A program made the translations under genes and the position numbers. A stretch of DNA of 64,000 nucleotides from Cyclina sinensis (taxonomy: Eukaryota; Mollusca; Bivalvia; Venerida; Veneridae), in NCBI GenBank assembly GCA_012932295.1, contig JAAONU010000043.1, positions 186,001-250,000 on the forward strand. The letters run 5' to 3'. The notes under the pieces were generated by a model. The model did not search any database. It was not told the origin of the DNA and saw only the letters and a list, made by a program, of their open reading frames with translations. Position 1 is the stretch's first letter. Every line of letters begins with the position of its first letter. This document shows, piece by piece, positions 47,261 through 59,223 of this stretch.

Positions 47261-49159
47261 TTAAAGGTCATGTGACACGACTATAGCAACTTTTTCTATT
47301 CAAAATGATCATAATGTACTGATTAAAATGGTTTAACTGCGGAATTACGAAAATATTGTTTTTGATAAGAAAAAACGTGTTTTTGATGATCGGCTGTTTC
47401 CGTTTCGACATCGGTACTTTCCGCCGCAATTTTTGGCTGTGACGTAGATTTATCCCTACTGTACCAGGCAGTAGTGCAGAATTACACTGCTCGTAACACA
47501 TCCATTTTTTAATGAAAAATTACACTAAACCACAAGTGCAAGAAACATGATAAAGGCACACTTATAAAATTAACATGCTATAAATTGTAAGTTAAATAAA
47601 ATAATGTGATTACTTCTCGATTTTTATAAGTAAATTCAAACTTTGTGCCGGGAGAACGGGTTGTATTTTTACCTTAATAAATATTAATAAATATTCTAAT
47701 TTCTTCCATGTTGTGGTTCTATATAAAACTATCTCCTCCACGTTTTTACATGCTGCGTAACACCTCCTCACTTGATGTTTACGTCAAAAACAAATTATTT
47801 TTCATTTAAGGGTAGCAAAGTTGAAGTGAATTTAGGTGATCTAATGTGTTAACATTTGTTTCACTGGAATGGAAATTCACACTACAGTGTATTTTCACGT
47901 TGGGATATTGTTTGAAAAATAATAATATGGCATGTCCATCAAGTAGAAATTTGTGTCTGCTTATAAATTAATATCCAATGAAATGTCAAAGATCCATAAA
48001 TCACGCCTTATACTGTGGGATTTATGCAAATTAACCTGCCCAAAAGGGACCCTTGTATATTCTACAAAGCTGTCAAAACAAAGCAATTAACTTTTTTATG
48101 GCCCAATCAATGATAAAGTTGAGACAAATAGCAAAATTGTATTGCAAGTGATCTTACAAATTGATTGTATTACTTTTGATCAGTCACACTTGTGAAAACA
48201 TTATGTAATAGCTTGTTCCGATGATTTTTAGTTAAGAAGCTGCCATGCAGATACATATTTTAATAAGATAATTTAATGTAATGGATCTATTTATGATAAA
48301 AATAAAAATCATTCGACTTCTAAATGTGAACAAATTATTTAAAAAAAAAAATGTGTTTGTGTTATGATTTTGACATAGCTTTTAGGGCTTCTTCATATTA
48401 TTTGTTCTTTGATCATTATTGTTTTGTTTTCAAAAAAATGTAGATATGTAGATAGATAAATGAAAAAAGATAGGCATTTATAATGAAAAACAATTATAGA
48501 TCTAGTCAAAGATTACTTACACGTACCTCAGGCAAAATATACCACAGACAAATAAGCAACACATCACTGTAAGGAGAATGTTTTTATGGAAAAAAATCTC
48601 TCGATTGGAGTTAGTTTATCAAGTCTTCCAACAAACGGATAATCGGATAAAAATAAGCATGTTCAAAATATTTTTGGATCAGTTACTTGAAAAATATCTC
48701 TTAGTCTAGATATTTTCACTGATGTATCTTTTAATTCTATAACCCTGATTAAACTAGCCTCTATATAATATTGCTCATTGGCTTCGTAATTCCATCAAAA
48801 TTACAAATTATTTATTTAAAAAAATCTTCAATGTATATTCATGATGTTAGCTTATCTTGTTCAATTTTGTTTTTTACTATATTCAGTCTACATTTTCACT
48901 TTCAATCATAATTTTAAAGTTTTTGTTAACAATACAGGCAGCTGTGTAAAGTGGCAAGGGATAAATGTGCGTCACTTCCGGTTTCGCTCATGACAGGTGC
49001 GCGCGACCAAGTGCGTAAAATATGGACTTTAATTTGCTATATTAACAACTTTAAGATGAAAATTACCTGCGGAAATTTGTAAAACAGTCATTGTCAGATA
49101 TATATTTTTCGCTCATATGAAAATTTCGAGGTCAAAAATTCGTGTCACATGACCTTTAA
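47261..49159. mobile_element. 1.9-kb TTAA-flanked DNA transposon, non-autonomous
   Basis: Both ends sit at TTAA (47261-47264 and 49156-49159). The termini are perfect 16-bp inverted repeats: AGGTCATGTGACACGA on the left and TCGTGTCACATGACCT on the right. Including TTAA, the inverted match is 20 bp. TTAA target duplications are known for piggyBac and Kolobok elements; the terminal AG favours Kolobok, but this is inference. The 1,891-bp interior has no transposase-length frame. Confidence 0.8.
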
Positions 49160-51550
49160 TACAATATCTATCTACGATTGTAAGAAATAAAGACATAACT
49201 AAAATTACCAAACATCTTGAGTAGTTGTTAATTTATTAGCATCTCTCTATTTAATGAACAGTCTAATTTAAAAAAAAAAGAAACAAAAAAGAACAGGTTC
49301 AGTTACTGGTGTATTGTTTTTAACTTAATCACACAATTAAAACGCCTGAATGCAGCGCATGAAAATCTTTAAGTGTTATAAATATCAATAAAATTCTGAG
49401 CGCATGGAAAATTCCATTTATTCTTTTTCAACTGAGACTCTATTTTCTTCAGTTAATTGTAACTGTTTAATTAGTCATAGCTGATCATATCAAAATTCAA
49501 CTTGTGAGTTAAAACCAAGCATTTAAGGTTAACCAGAGTTCATATTTAACAACTACATGCTACCAAGAGGAACACAGAAATATAGTGAATGGCATTTAAA
49601 TACCTGTTGTCATTTAGAGCTCACTTGTTTTTACAGTATTTGTTTAAACGATTTTGCTTGCTAAAGAAGCACACGACAAACAAACTTATATATGATTCCC
49701 ATTCTATAAATATCGCTTGGTAACATGTACCTGGAATTTTATAAAAAGAGTGTATGTTTAGCTTTCGTCAAAGATAATATAACTATTAAAAAGGTATAAT
49801 AAAAAATAAATAAAAGCTATGCATTCTCCTCACTTGTCTCATTTATTTAGTTTGTTGTTGTTGTTGTTGTTTTGGCCATATATTTTATTTGCGACTTACT
49901 AAAGCTGATTGGTTAAGAAATCATTCACAACAGATGCGGAGCGTCTATATCTAACTTTGCACTTCTGATAAACATCCCATTGTTTCTGTATTTAAACAAA
50001 TAGTTTAGGTTCTTTGAGATAATCAATTTTTTGCAGATATTTACAGAATTTAATATCAACATGTTCATCAGTAAAATATCTTTTACGGTATGAACCCAGT
50101 TTCTTCTAGATTTGACATTAGCACAACTTTAAAAATGTATCAGTGTTTGCCCGATGAAAGAGTTGGTTGTTCTGTTCTCTTCCACGAATTTATTTTATTT
50201 TATTTTATTATTATTTAAAGAGTCGAATATAACAACTCGCATTTAGGAATGGGTCTGTACAAGACTATCAGTAATAACTGAAAAGTCTTATGGTGTACAA
50301 AAGTATGTGTGCATAAGATTGTAAATACTTTTTTATACTTTAATTCAATATTCAATGATAAATTTAACGGAAATGTACAATTGCTACTATATGAAGAATG
50401 ATATTTAGAAGGGAACTCACTGCGATTTTATATCAATTAAGTAAGTTTTGTACTGTGTATTGCTAATGGGGATTTACTACTGTTATTGCACAACCTCTTG
50501 AATAATTTCATTTGTTCTGTTGTTTTTAATTTTCTTAAATGAAACGAATTTTACCGTGTAAGAGTAGAAGTAAAACAGAAGGTAAGTGTTTTCTGCAGTT
50601 CTACGCGTACCGTTTTAAAAATATTAGTTAATAATAAAACTTGTCCAGGAAAAGTAATGGGTGAGCGGGATTTGCCGTTCTTAACGTCGCTTTCTATAAA
50701 TTACAAACTATAGTTTCCTGCATTATCATAGTCTGTGTGTTAACCTTAGTCTATATTTATTGTAAGTTGTAACTATATCGTATTTTGATGTTTATATCAA
50801 TGTCTTTATTTTTACTTTTTTCTGTTTTGAATTTAATGAGACCGAGCTTTATATTTACTTCACTTTAACATACGTCACATGACCAGGATCCGGTTGCTCT
50901 ACACACTTAGTACATCTTCAGTTTAGATACATACACGCTTACGATTACCATTTTGAACTTGCATTACGACAATGACATTTCACGGCACTTAAAGTGTTCA
51001 TACTACAAGTTGTTGTAAAATGATATATCCTTCGAACGACTGACACTTTTGCAAGTTTTTTCCTAGAGACCCCCTACCTCCAACTTTAGTCTCTCAGTCC
51101 GACTGGGCACTAAACTGGAATATTTTAACCTTATGAAAATGTGATTTAGTGGTGTGTGACATAAATTCGCGCGTAAGAGCTCGTGATTCTATGAAGTGAC
51201 GTCATGCGCAGCGCGTCAAGGCAATGTATGCTCGGCCAACTTAAAAAAAATGGAAGGAATCACCCAGTTTCAGTGATCCAGCATGCATAGCTTTGTCTCT
51301 CTCCTCTACCTTGAATATTCATCTTTTCGAATAATACAACATTTTGGCAGGAAAGGTCAAGTGACACGCACCTGCTCAGAAACATGCGTTGGCGGTAAAA
51401 GTCAAATTTTCCATTTTGTCGAATTTGCACGGACATACGTTTTTAAATAGATATAGCGGTTTCCAAAATTCGTCCTTGACCTTGATCACGTGACATCCTG
51501 TATTCTGCCATATATACTTTTCAATGCAGGGGCCGCATCCATATTTTTCT
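49160..51550. other. Non-coding stretch, GC-richer at its right end
   Basis: 49160-50860 shows only AT-rich sequence and short TTG and TTTTA runs. 50860-51530 is richer in CpG and contains GTCACATGACC (50875), TGACGTCA (about 51199), GGTCAAGTGACACGC (51355) and TGATCACGTGACATCC (51484). It may be a decayed transposon related to the one ending at 49159, since the GTGACACG motif is shared. No promoter can be claimed. Confidence 0.4.
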
Positions 51551-51555
51551 TGTTT

Positions 51556-51780
51556 GATTTATTGTTCTTCTTAGACTTACTGCGTTTCTACAGCTCATTT
51601 CGCTTCTTAAACTCATTCCGCTTCTTTGACTAACTGCACATCTTTTACTTTCTGTGCTTCTTAGATTTAAGGCGCTTTTTACACTTTCTGCGTTTTTTAG
51701 ACTTACTGCGCTTCTAAGACTTACATCGCTTTTTAGACATACTGCGCTGCTTCATCTTATTAAGATTCCTGGACTCACAG
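51556..51780. repeat. 18-bp-monomer satellite, short degenerate array 3
   Basis: About 12 monomers of the same family as arrays 1 and 2 (for example CTTCTAAGACTTAC and CTTAGACTTACTGCG), without a regular higher-order unit. Confidence 0.8.
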
Positions 51781-53520
51781 TAAGCACACTTGATGACAAC
51801 ATATGAGAAGTTTTGTTAAAGGAATAATAAAATTTGATCATAGTCTTACAAAATTGATGCTTATTTGAGATCGACCGTTTCAAGAAATATTAGGTGTTGT
51901 GTTTGGGTTCTATAACAAGAAGTGTTTACCTTTAAGTGGCTTTAATGGCTTTAAGTTGTTTTTCATTCTAATGTTTTACTTCCTGGAGTGAAAACTCCCT
52001 TTTGAAATAGCATACTTTGCCCTCCAGAAACAAAACAAAAAACTAGATGGGTGTTCAGTTGAACTTGGATACTTTGTTTTCTCAGTCTTGGATAATAAAT
52101 AATAAGCCAAGTTAAACAAGAGGCCCAATTGAAAACAATTTGAGTGGGGGAGGGCAAGTTCCTAGTCATATAAAATGTTTTTTTTTTCTTGAGGGGGGGG
52201 GGGAGGGGGAGGGGAGGGTGCCTGGTGGGACTGTTGAGGGTGGATGGGGAGTCAAGTAACTATGTATTTAAAAAAAACGGGGAGGGGGCGTGGAAGCGTC
52301 AAGTATCTACATCTTAAAAAAATAATAAAAAAAAAAAATGGTGGTGGTGGGAATAAAGAGGTGGGGACGTGAGAGGGGGCTGCAAGTGGTGAGTACTGAT
52401 CCATCTCATGTAAGTTAAAAGTTTATTTCAAAGCTTAAGAAGTTCTTTTCCAAGGAGAAAAAAAGAACTATTTTTGGTGTGGGGGAAAGGACTGAAGTAA
52501 ATTCATATTTACATATTAAAAAAAAACAATTATAATAAAATGATTTTTATAGGGGGTCCCATACGGGGGAGGGGTAGTGAAGTACCTACATATTAAAAAC
52601 ATGAAATAAAAAAGAATGGGGGTTAACGCGGGGAGGGGGATAGGGACTTGCTGGTGATCAAATATTTCAAGTTTGAATGCAATTTCTTTGACACTTTTTT
52701 GAGAAACTGACATTAACAAAAAGGTTAATAAAGAAATTTTAAGTTGAAAACGGGGCATAACTTTGAAAAAATGAATGTGAGGGTTACCTGCCCTTGAGAA
52801 ATGGTATCGCATTTTGATAGTTATTTTGATTTCATCAAAATTGAAACTTACGGCTATTAATTGTGTAACACATATATTATCAAATGTTGCCTTAAATTGA
52901 CATATCTAAGTAAAATGTTTACAATATAACACATGTTCTGTTGTTCATATTTAACAGAATAAAGAAAGTAAATAAATGCTACGTAAAGATTTTTGCTAGA
53001 GAAGTCCGAATTAAGTTACCAAATTTATTTGTGAAGCAATCTATCGCGTCTGTATCAACAGAAAATGAGTAGCGGGATTTTGTTCACTTTTATATTTAGT
53101 AGTTCTGATAATGTGCACAACATCAAATAAACTGTTCCCTCTCTTTTTTTTTTTCACTTAAGAATAACAGACTTTTCAAGTTTTATTTAGAAACATCCTA
53201 CTGACAAATACTCTCACGAATGGTTTAGTTTTTCAGATATCTAATTGTTACTATTTCAATTGTTTTTTTTTTTCAGGATTTAAATAAAAATATGTTGTAA
53301 AGTGAAATCAAGCTCAGAAAATAATAATAATAATAAAGTAGATAATAACAGTCTCACATTTAAGTTTGAATGTCAGCCATAATTATATAAGGTCTTTATA
53401 CATTGTTATAAACACAATGCACGAACGAATCTTAGAAAGAAAGAACAAAAGACAAACAAACAAACAAACATACAAACAAAAGTAAATGTTTAACTCATGT
53501 GTTAATATATTTGTTTGCAA
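51781..53520. repeat. G-rich / A-rich alternating repeat block and flanks
   Basis: Between about 52180 and 52640, runs of GGGG to GGGGGGGGGG alternate with A-rich runs. A recurring phrase GTCAAGTAACTATGTATTTA / GTCAAGTATCTACATCTTAA / GTGAAGTACCTACATATTAA shows it is a decayed tandem unit. The plus strand has strong G-quadruplex potential. A (CAAA)n tract lies at 53450-53480. No gene is seen in the rest. Confidence 0.6.
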
Positions 53521-53549
53521 AAAGAGTTTGAAGTCAAAGTTTTACTTAC

Positions 53550-53590
53550 ATGCTCCGGGATCTTCTCTTTCATTAGAATGAACATTTATT
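53550..53590 (-). other. Candidate 41-nt exon paired with micro-exon
   Basis: On the minus strand the interval lies between GGGCTTAG and GTAAGT and has an open frame INVHSNEREDPGA, with one spare base at each side. With the 9-nt candidate at 53686-53694 (GATCATTGG between CTTTTCAG and GTAAGC) the joined frame stays open. The relic at 14376-14417 keeps a comparable open frame (KAIHFDEHVVASN) but a poor donor. No family match; support is weak. Confidence 0.2.
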
Positions 53591-56500
53591 CTAAGCCCTT
53601 TACATAAAATATTAACGAAAGGTACAATGTGGAACATTATTCAAATTATGTTGAACGAAATGCTAGGTAATAAACAATCGCTTACCCAATGATCCTGAAA
53701 AGAAAGAAGAACATATGTGAATTAGATAATATATTTTAATTCTTTCAAACAGATAAGGACAAAATGAAGGATAAGACACGAAGTATTTCTAACAATATTT
53801 CACAAAATGTGATTGAAAAATTACTGGACTAAAACATAGACAGTCTTACTTTACTATCGTATAGATAGTATATCTGTATAGATATTGATAACAAATAACA
53901 ATGAAACGTTAAATATTCGATTAGACATGATATTACCGAATAAATAATTCAAAGTAAACCATTTAAGGGTTAGTATCAATACAACTATAAAAGCTCTCCC
54001 TGAGACATATATGAAATGTATGTGATATAAGATCTCTCAGTTATAACATTAAGAGATATAACACTCTTTTATATAAGTAAATTCATTCCTCTGCTTCGTT
54101 TCTTATTTTTTACTAAATATTTCTTATGGAACAAACGCTAATCCTTCAATTACATCATTGTTGGCGTAGAAGTGCGGTATAAGATCGCTACCCATTTCTC
54201 TATCAAAAACTCAGTTTAAAAAACGCGTTTGTTAAAAAAGAAATGTTTCTTCTTTCTCACCATTTAACAATTGTGCTTAGTGTACATGATTTTTATAAAA
54301 GACTACTCGTTGAATGTTTGGCATAAAAAGCGTCAAAATGTCCTGTAGTTAACTAGAGCTCGAAAAAAGAAAAATCTTGCAACAAGGCCCAAATCTTTGC
54401 TTCAGGATTTGTTTAAATACAAATTAATCGAAACAGAAAGATATATTTGTTTACGTTCCATCAGCTAGTTCTAGTTCATTTTACACGGAATACACAATAA
54501 ATGAACACGTCAAGCGTCTTAAAAAAAGGCGTAGTTTATTTATTTATTTAATTCACATCTCTTGGTAAGCAAAGTATATTAATCCTTTTCGATGAACGTT
54601 TTCTGCATTCAGGAACGTAGCTAGGCATATTTCAAATACACACACGCTCATAAGAAGATTGAGGGGCTGGAAGCGAAGATCTCTGAAGCCAAAAATAACA
54701 TCAGACAAGTTAGAAGAGTTAATTCGTTACTAAATTTTCATAAAAGCTAATCAAAGAAAATAATGAGACGTTATACAGTTTAAATACGTTTCACGATTTG
54801 TGACATGTAGAAGAATACCGTGGTCGTGTTTCGAATAAATTATATATTTCGAATTGGCTTAACAGGACTTTTACAATAGAGAACGTGATTTTCATTTCTA
54901 CAAAAATCCCGCCTCTGAAGACGAAGAAGCATGACAACCAAAATTATGTTTAAATGTTTCATCCTTTAAATATCCCTGTAGTAGTCGCAAAAATGAAAAC
55001 GTCACCATTATAGCATGTTTGGATGATAAAATATAACAATAATTTCCCTATTCGTCTTTTTTTAGATAATACAATTAATTAATTCCTTAATTATTGACTG
55101 GTATAAAGTAACAGTTTGAGTTTGTCATTTTTCAAATCAAATAAACTATAGCTGAAATTTTAACAAACAACGGTAACTAAATTCCGTTAGCTTCTTGATT
55201 ATCAGTTTTTATTTTTATATGAACATTAGGATTAAACGAAGAACAACAAGAATCATACGCAATCATATCTCTATAGAAACGTTTGTATTATTATAATGTT
55301 TTAACCAAACAAGTATAAAAGATACATAGATTGTTTTGTTCATTTGTCTTTTGTTTTAAAGAATCTTTATTACAAAACACCGGTAGAAATATATCCTAGT
55401 CTATCAGTTGCATGTAGTGAAATATAACATTTCAAACATTTCACATGGCGGATTCAACTTCTGGTTCTATAAAATATGCAACTTATGATACGATATGAAG
55501 CTTTTGAGTCTGTATAATCGCCCATAGTAGTAATTTCTAAGTTTCTTTTTTCTGGTTAAGAACGTTCATCAGATATTATATTATATCCAAAAGGAAAATC
55601 TTTCATTTATCCAAATTAACACTTTTTACAATGACTATAATTAATTAAATTACGACGGGATTGGAATTAAAAACTGTTGATCACTAACAACTATCCCACC
55701 CTTCCTTGTTATTTTTGTATTTTTTTCAAATCATTTGCGTTTATTTTTAACGTATTTATCTGACAAATAATGTTTAGGTATTGATGATGCATAGCAAAGT
55801 TGTACCATTTCCAAAACTTTATAAATACCCCTGGATTAAACCCAGATAACAAACACAACGCGGCAGGTACAATGGTTACAAATGAATTAACAAAATATGA
55901 ACTTATTTTCAGTTTATACATTTTCGATTTATAACAGAACACATCTTCAAATAATAAGGTTTGATCAAAGCTATCAACGGAAGGAATAACTAATAACATT
56001 TAAGTCGCAGTGGTGACTGATTAGAGGAGTGGAGTTTGCCTAAATACATACATCTCGCGTAAGAGCGCGACGCATGAGAGTCACATACTATCCCAATCTC
56101 CTCGCAGTGATCTCCCTTTCATTCTTTGGAAAGATGATTTCAGCTATATATAAATGTATGAACTTTTTTTAAAGAATTTATTTATTCCCTGTTTTGTTTA
56201 GTTACAATTGGAATTGCAACTATTAAACATGCCTTAGTGTAATGAAATTAAAAAAAGAAGTAACTTGAGAAAAAGTTTAAAATTGTGTTTATTTACTTTC
56301 GACCATCATCACGTGACATGCCTGTCGGCAGTAATAACTGTACTGAAAGTATGGAAGGGAAGTAACCGCTGTGTAGAGTTTGATAATATCCGTAAACAAA
56401 AGGAAGAACACTCCGAATCTGTCTGAATTAAGCGATAATCGTTTGCTTATTCTCAACAATTGATTAACGGGAACAAATGTTGATGAAAACTCGTAATTCC

Positions 56501-57531
56501 CTTAACATATAAATTGTTGTCAGAGAAGACTTTCTGTTGCAAAAAAAAAAACACAAAAAAAACATGCAACTAAATCGGAAGTTAGAACAGGTAATATCCG
56601 GGTCCGTTGACAGAAAAAGTAGCCGTATCTATTAAATATCTATTTATGCCAAGAGCAAACTATAGATATGCCATGTACATCAACATTGTCTTAAACATTA
56701 ATCAGAAGTCAAAATGCCACCATAAACGCCATTATGATATAATTCAAGCGTTCACAATGACATGAAAACTATTTAACAGATGAAAGGCAACAAAACAGTC
56801 AAAGATAGTCTTATGTGTTGAATACAGAAGATCAGATGTAGCAGACGATCAAATTTCGAGCAGACATTGAAAAGTATACATGTTCAGTCCCTTTAATTCA
56901 TAATATATTAAAGTTCAATATTGTGCCTTATATTAATGTTTACTTAAATAGATTTGTTTGGTTTAAAGGATTGTATGTGTTTTATTTTTCAGGGGATGTA
57001 TTGTTACATAAACATTGCGATGCAGATTGCAACTATATGCACACCGGATACAGTTTATGTCATCTCAATCAAGCAGACGGGTCAATAATGTAACTTTAGC
57101 AGACGACAATAGGCTGTACCGTCTGTTTGAGAAAAAGTTATTTTTTTTTTAGTTTTAAAGAAAGACGTCAACGATGGTCATTGTTAAAACCACTGAATTC
57201 TAGTTATAATGAAGCTTTTTATCTGTTCTTTACTATCATGTCTGAGACCTTTGTTTTATAGATATACGCCAACTTTAAATCGATTACTTTCCACAAGTTC
57301 TTGATTTAAATATGGTGAATTTATCATCATCCTAAAATGCTCAATCATTAACAGGTCATGAAGTAATCGTTTTATATATTACTTAACTGTTGGTGTTTTC
57401 CTTACAACAACTCGATTGTGTGAGTTTAAAAATGTAACAAAAATGTTTCTTTTCTAGATAATATATTTTATTTCGAAGTAAAGATGTATATGAATACAGA
57501 AAACGCGGCACATCTCCTTTACATAGAATAG

Positions 57532-57885
57532 TTACGTGAGCGTTATGCAGGCATCCTGGTACCTTCTAAAAAATGTGAAGAAACATGGAAAATTCAAATA
57601 CATCGTAATTATAAGACTGCCAAAGTGCTTCTTTGTACTTATGAACGTTTACACGGAAGACCGGGAAAAAAACACGGGAAAGTTTTCGAATCAATATCTC
57701 TTTTAGCAGAAACAACATATAGAAATAAAGAATATTCATTACTATTTCCACATCAATTACAAAATAGATACACTCATTACTTTATTCTCAAATTTCTGTA
57801 CGGTGGCCTGACCAGAAGAAGCAGTCATTGTAAAAAACATTTGCAATATCTCTTACTTAACCTCGGATCTCTTATATATTGTTAA
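57532..57885 (+). CDS. Unidentified coding-like frame, copy-3 specific in part
   Basis: Open for 117 codons with a balanced composition: RYAGILVPSKKCEETWKIQI, HRNYKTAKVLLCTYERLHGR, PGKKHGKVFESISLLAETTY, then RNKEYSLLFPHQLQ, FLYGGLTRRSSHC and LLLNLGSLIYC before TAA. Upstream of a single TAG (57529-57531) the frame continues as MYMNTENAAHLLYIE back to a strong acceptor-like TTTCTTTTCTAG. In copy 2 the left half is different sequence after the same pyrimidine tract, and the right half is frameshifted near 34660. I recognise no family. It could be an exon of an unknown or transposon gene, now broken, or chance. Confidence 0.3.
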   Translation, partial: LRERYAGILVPSKKCEETWKIQIHRNYKTAKVLLCTYERLHGRPGKKHGKVFESISLLAETTYRNKEYSLLFPHQLQNRYTHYFILKFLYGGLTRRSSHCKKHLQYLLLNLGSLIYC

Positions 57886-57896
57886 TCCATTAAAGT

Positions 57897-57898
57897 GA

Positions 57899-57935
<37 letters not shown>

Positions 57936-57936
57936 C

Positions 57937-57990
<54 letters not shown>

Positions 57991-58010
57991 CTCTTTCTTT
58001 CTTTATAGAG
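57897..58010. repeat. (ATCT)n-(TTTC)n microsatellite, copy 3
   Basis: About 15 ATCT units then about ten TTTC units. It is longer and purer than at 34831-34882. Confidence 0.95.
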
Positions 58011-58228
58011 AAAAACAGATAGATAGCTAGATAGATAGATACATATTCAATCTCTAATATCATAAAACACGTTTTCTAGTCACGTTAATACACTCTACTT
58101 ACTGTGTTATGCACGTTTTTGAACAAGTTTGTCGAACAAATGTTAGTATAAGATTAATAAAAAATTATTTCTTTACACAGAATACTTTGTATGTCGTATA
58201 AAACTACAGCTAAAGAATGCACTGTGTG

Positions 58229-59223
58229 TCTAAAAAACTGACACGAAGGAGAGGTTCGATATGTGTCTAAATTTATGAAACGAAGCAGAGGCTCAATATA
58301 TGTCTAAATTGATGAATAGAAACAGAGGCTCTATATGTGTCTAAATTGATTAAACGAAGCAGAGGCCCTATATGTGTTTAAATTGATGAAACAAAGCAGA
58401 GGTTCTATATGTGTCTCAATTAATGAAACGAAGTAGAGGCTCGATACGTGTCTAAATTGATGAAATGAAGCAAAGGCTCTATATGTGTCTATATCAAGGT
58501 AACGAAGCAGAGGCTCGATATATGTCTAAATTGATGAAACGAAACTGAGGCTCTATATGTGTCTAGATTAAAGAAATGAAGCAGAGGCTCGATACGTGTC
58601 TAAATTGATGAAACTAAGCAGAGGCTCTATATGTGTCTAAATTAATGAAACGAATCAGAGGCTCGATATGTGTCTAAATTGATGAAACGAAGCAGAGGCT
58701 CTATATGTGTCTAGATTAAAGAAATGAAGCAGAGGCTCGATAAGTGTCTAAATTGATGAAACGAAGCAGAGGCTCTATATGTGTCTAAATTAATGAAACG
58801 AAGCAGAGGCTCTATATGTGTCTAACATAATGAAACGAAGCAGAGGCTCTATATGTGTCTAAATTAATGAAACGAAGCTGATGATCTATATGTGTCTAGA
58901 TTAATGAAACGAAGCAGAGGCTCGATATGTGTCTAAATGGATGAAACTAAGCAGAGGCTCTATATGTGTCAAAATTAATGAAATGAAGCAGAGGCTCGAT
59001 ATGTGTCTAAATTGATGAAACGAAGCTGAGGATCTATATGTGTCTAAATTAATAGACGAACCATAGGCTCTATATGTGTCTAAATCGATGAAGCAATGCA
59101 AAGGCTCTATATGTGTGTAAATTGATGAAACGAAGCAGAGCCTCTATATGTGACTAAATTGATGAAACGAAGTAGAAGCTCTATATGTGTCTAAATTAAT
59201 GAAACAAAGCAGAGGCCCGACAT
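58229..59223 (+). repeat. 37-bp tandem repeat, about 27 units (copy 3)
   Basis: Same unit as 35530-36152. Internal multi-unit patterns (alternating TCGATA and TCTATA, and a GATTAAAGAAATGAAGCAGA variant recurring at about 58564 and 58712) show recent block duplications within the array. Confidence 0.95.

Noticed and set aside
48541..48600. 40-nt minus-strand exon candidate (frame DVLLICLWYILPE) between CTCCTTACAG and GTACGT
   Set aside because: It lies within the TTAA-flanked transposon and has no family match, so it is more likely chance.
51196..51206. TGACGTCA, a CRE-like palindrome
   Set aside because: A single 8-mer in a decayed repeat without a nearby gene is not evidence of a promoter.
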